Below, piece after piece: positions 63,523 through 64,000 of a stretch of 64,000 nucleotides of DNA. Under the pieces are notes generated by a model. It saw only the letters and a program-made list of their open reading frames with translations. It ran no database searches and had not been told where the DNA came from. Position 1 is the first letter of the stretch; every line of letters starts with the position of its first letter. Source of the DNA: Valencia hispanica (lineage: Eukaryota; Chordata; Actinopteri; Cyprinodontiformes; Valenciidae); the NCBI GenBank assembly GCA_963556495.2, contig OY747712.1, forward strand, positions 29,718,235-29,782,234, given 5' to 3'. The position numbers were made by a program, and so were the translations under genes.

Positions 63523-64000
63523 GTGAGTCCACCATAATAATCACAATTGCTAAAGGGTCCGTTTACAGTGCCAGATTGTTTCCTTTAAATTGCTACAAAA
63601 GTAATAAAAATCAGTGTCGTACATTGTAATGATGTCCTGATGGATCAAACCTCGTTTTAATTTCAAAAAGTAAAATATTTACTGAATATAAAGTATTTAT
63701 TGACAGGATGAACCATACATACTTTACAAAACTTTGTACTGTATATTCTATTTAACATTGCACCATTATTATAGCGAAAATGGTTAAGGAATAGGCAAGA
63801 CGGTCATGTACTGTTTCCTAAACACAGCAGGAGGTCAGTGAGTGTGAGTGTGTTTTCCCAGTTTTTGTTAGTTTATTGCATTTATTTAGAATGCCAAAAG
63901 AAAACGAAAAAGCCTGCAATGAAATTAAATGGAGGATACCTAAATGACCTTAGAATTTGTCTAAATTGTTTCACAACCTGCTGCATTTAAACTTTTCTTT
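63523..64000 (+). other. ephb1 intron 9, first part
   Basis: Begins with a consensus GTGAGT donor. AT-rich sequence with no element or exon that I can recognise up to the window edge. Confidence 0.85.

Overview
This window is vertebrate, almost certainly teleost fish, nuclear DNA. It holds one recognisable host gene on the + strand, the Eph-family receptor tyrosine kinase ephb1. Only six internal exons are present: the end of the cysteine-rich region, both fibronectin III domains, the transmembrane segment and the start of the juxtamembrane region. They total 954 coding bases. The fish assignment rests on the repeats: Tc1-like transposons with IR/DR termini, hAT elements, TTAA-flanked miniature elements, and L2-like LINEs ending in TTGCC repeats. 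No start codon, ligand-binding domain or kinase domain of ephb1 lies here; these must be upstream and downstream.

Layout. 1-12773 is intron, holding a full-length Tc1-like element with an intact transposase ORF (3866-5471), a TTAA element (6495-7325), an old + strand LINE (about 7330-9085) split by a 1.08 kb hAT element (7698-8781), and a 1.23 kb foldback-like element with 382-base inverted arms (9303-10532). Exon 4 is at 12774-12929. Intron 4 carries an L2-like LINE (17013-18640) interrupted by a 594-base hAT element with an exact 8-base target duplication. Exon 5 is at 23902-24237, just after a TA microsatellite. Intron 5, 21.7 kb, carries a TTAA element, a decayed Tc1, a 1.75 kb hAT derivative, two related hAT copies (one hosting another TTAA element) and a second decayed Tc1. 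Exon 6 is at 45912-46036. Intron 6 has AT/GT microsatellites, three Tc1-like remnants and an L2-like LINE with a 66-base LINE tail inserted in it. Exons 7 (58195-58357), 8 (60561-60669) and 9 (63458-63522) follow; intron 8 has one element with 40-base inverted termini.

The six exons join in a continuous frame (phases 1, 1, 0, 1, 2, 1 at the junctions), each with GT-AG boundaries, giving a normal receptor segment with no break. The rest is intron shaped by repeated transposon insertion, often one element inside another. I found no rRNA, tRNA, CRISPR array, operon or other host gene. I see no strong case for a new biological system. The most unusual items are the foldback element, the small two-exon gene inside the hAT at 7698-8781, and the intact Tc1 transposase.
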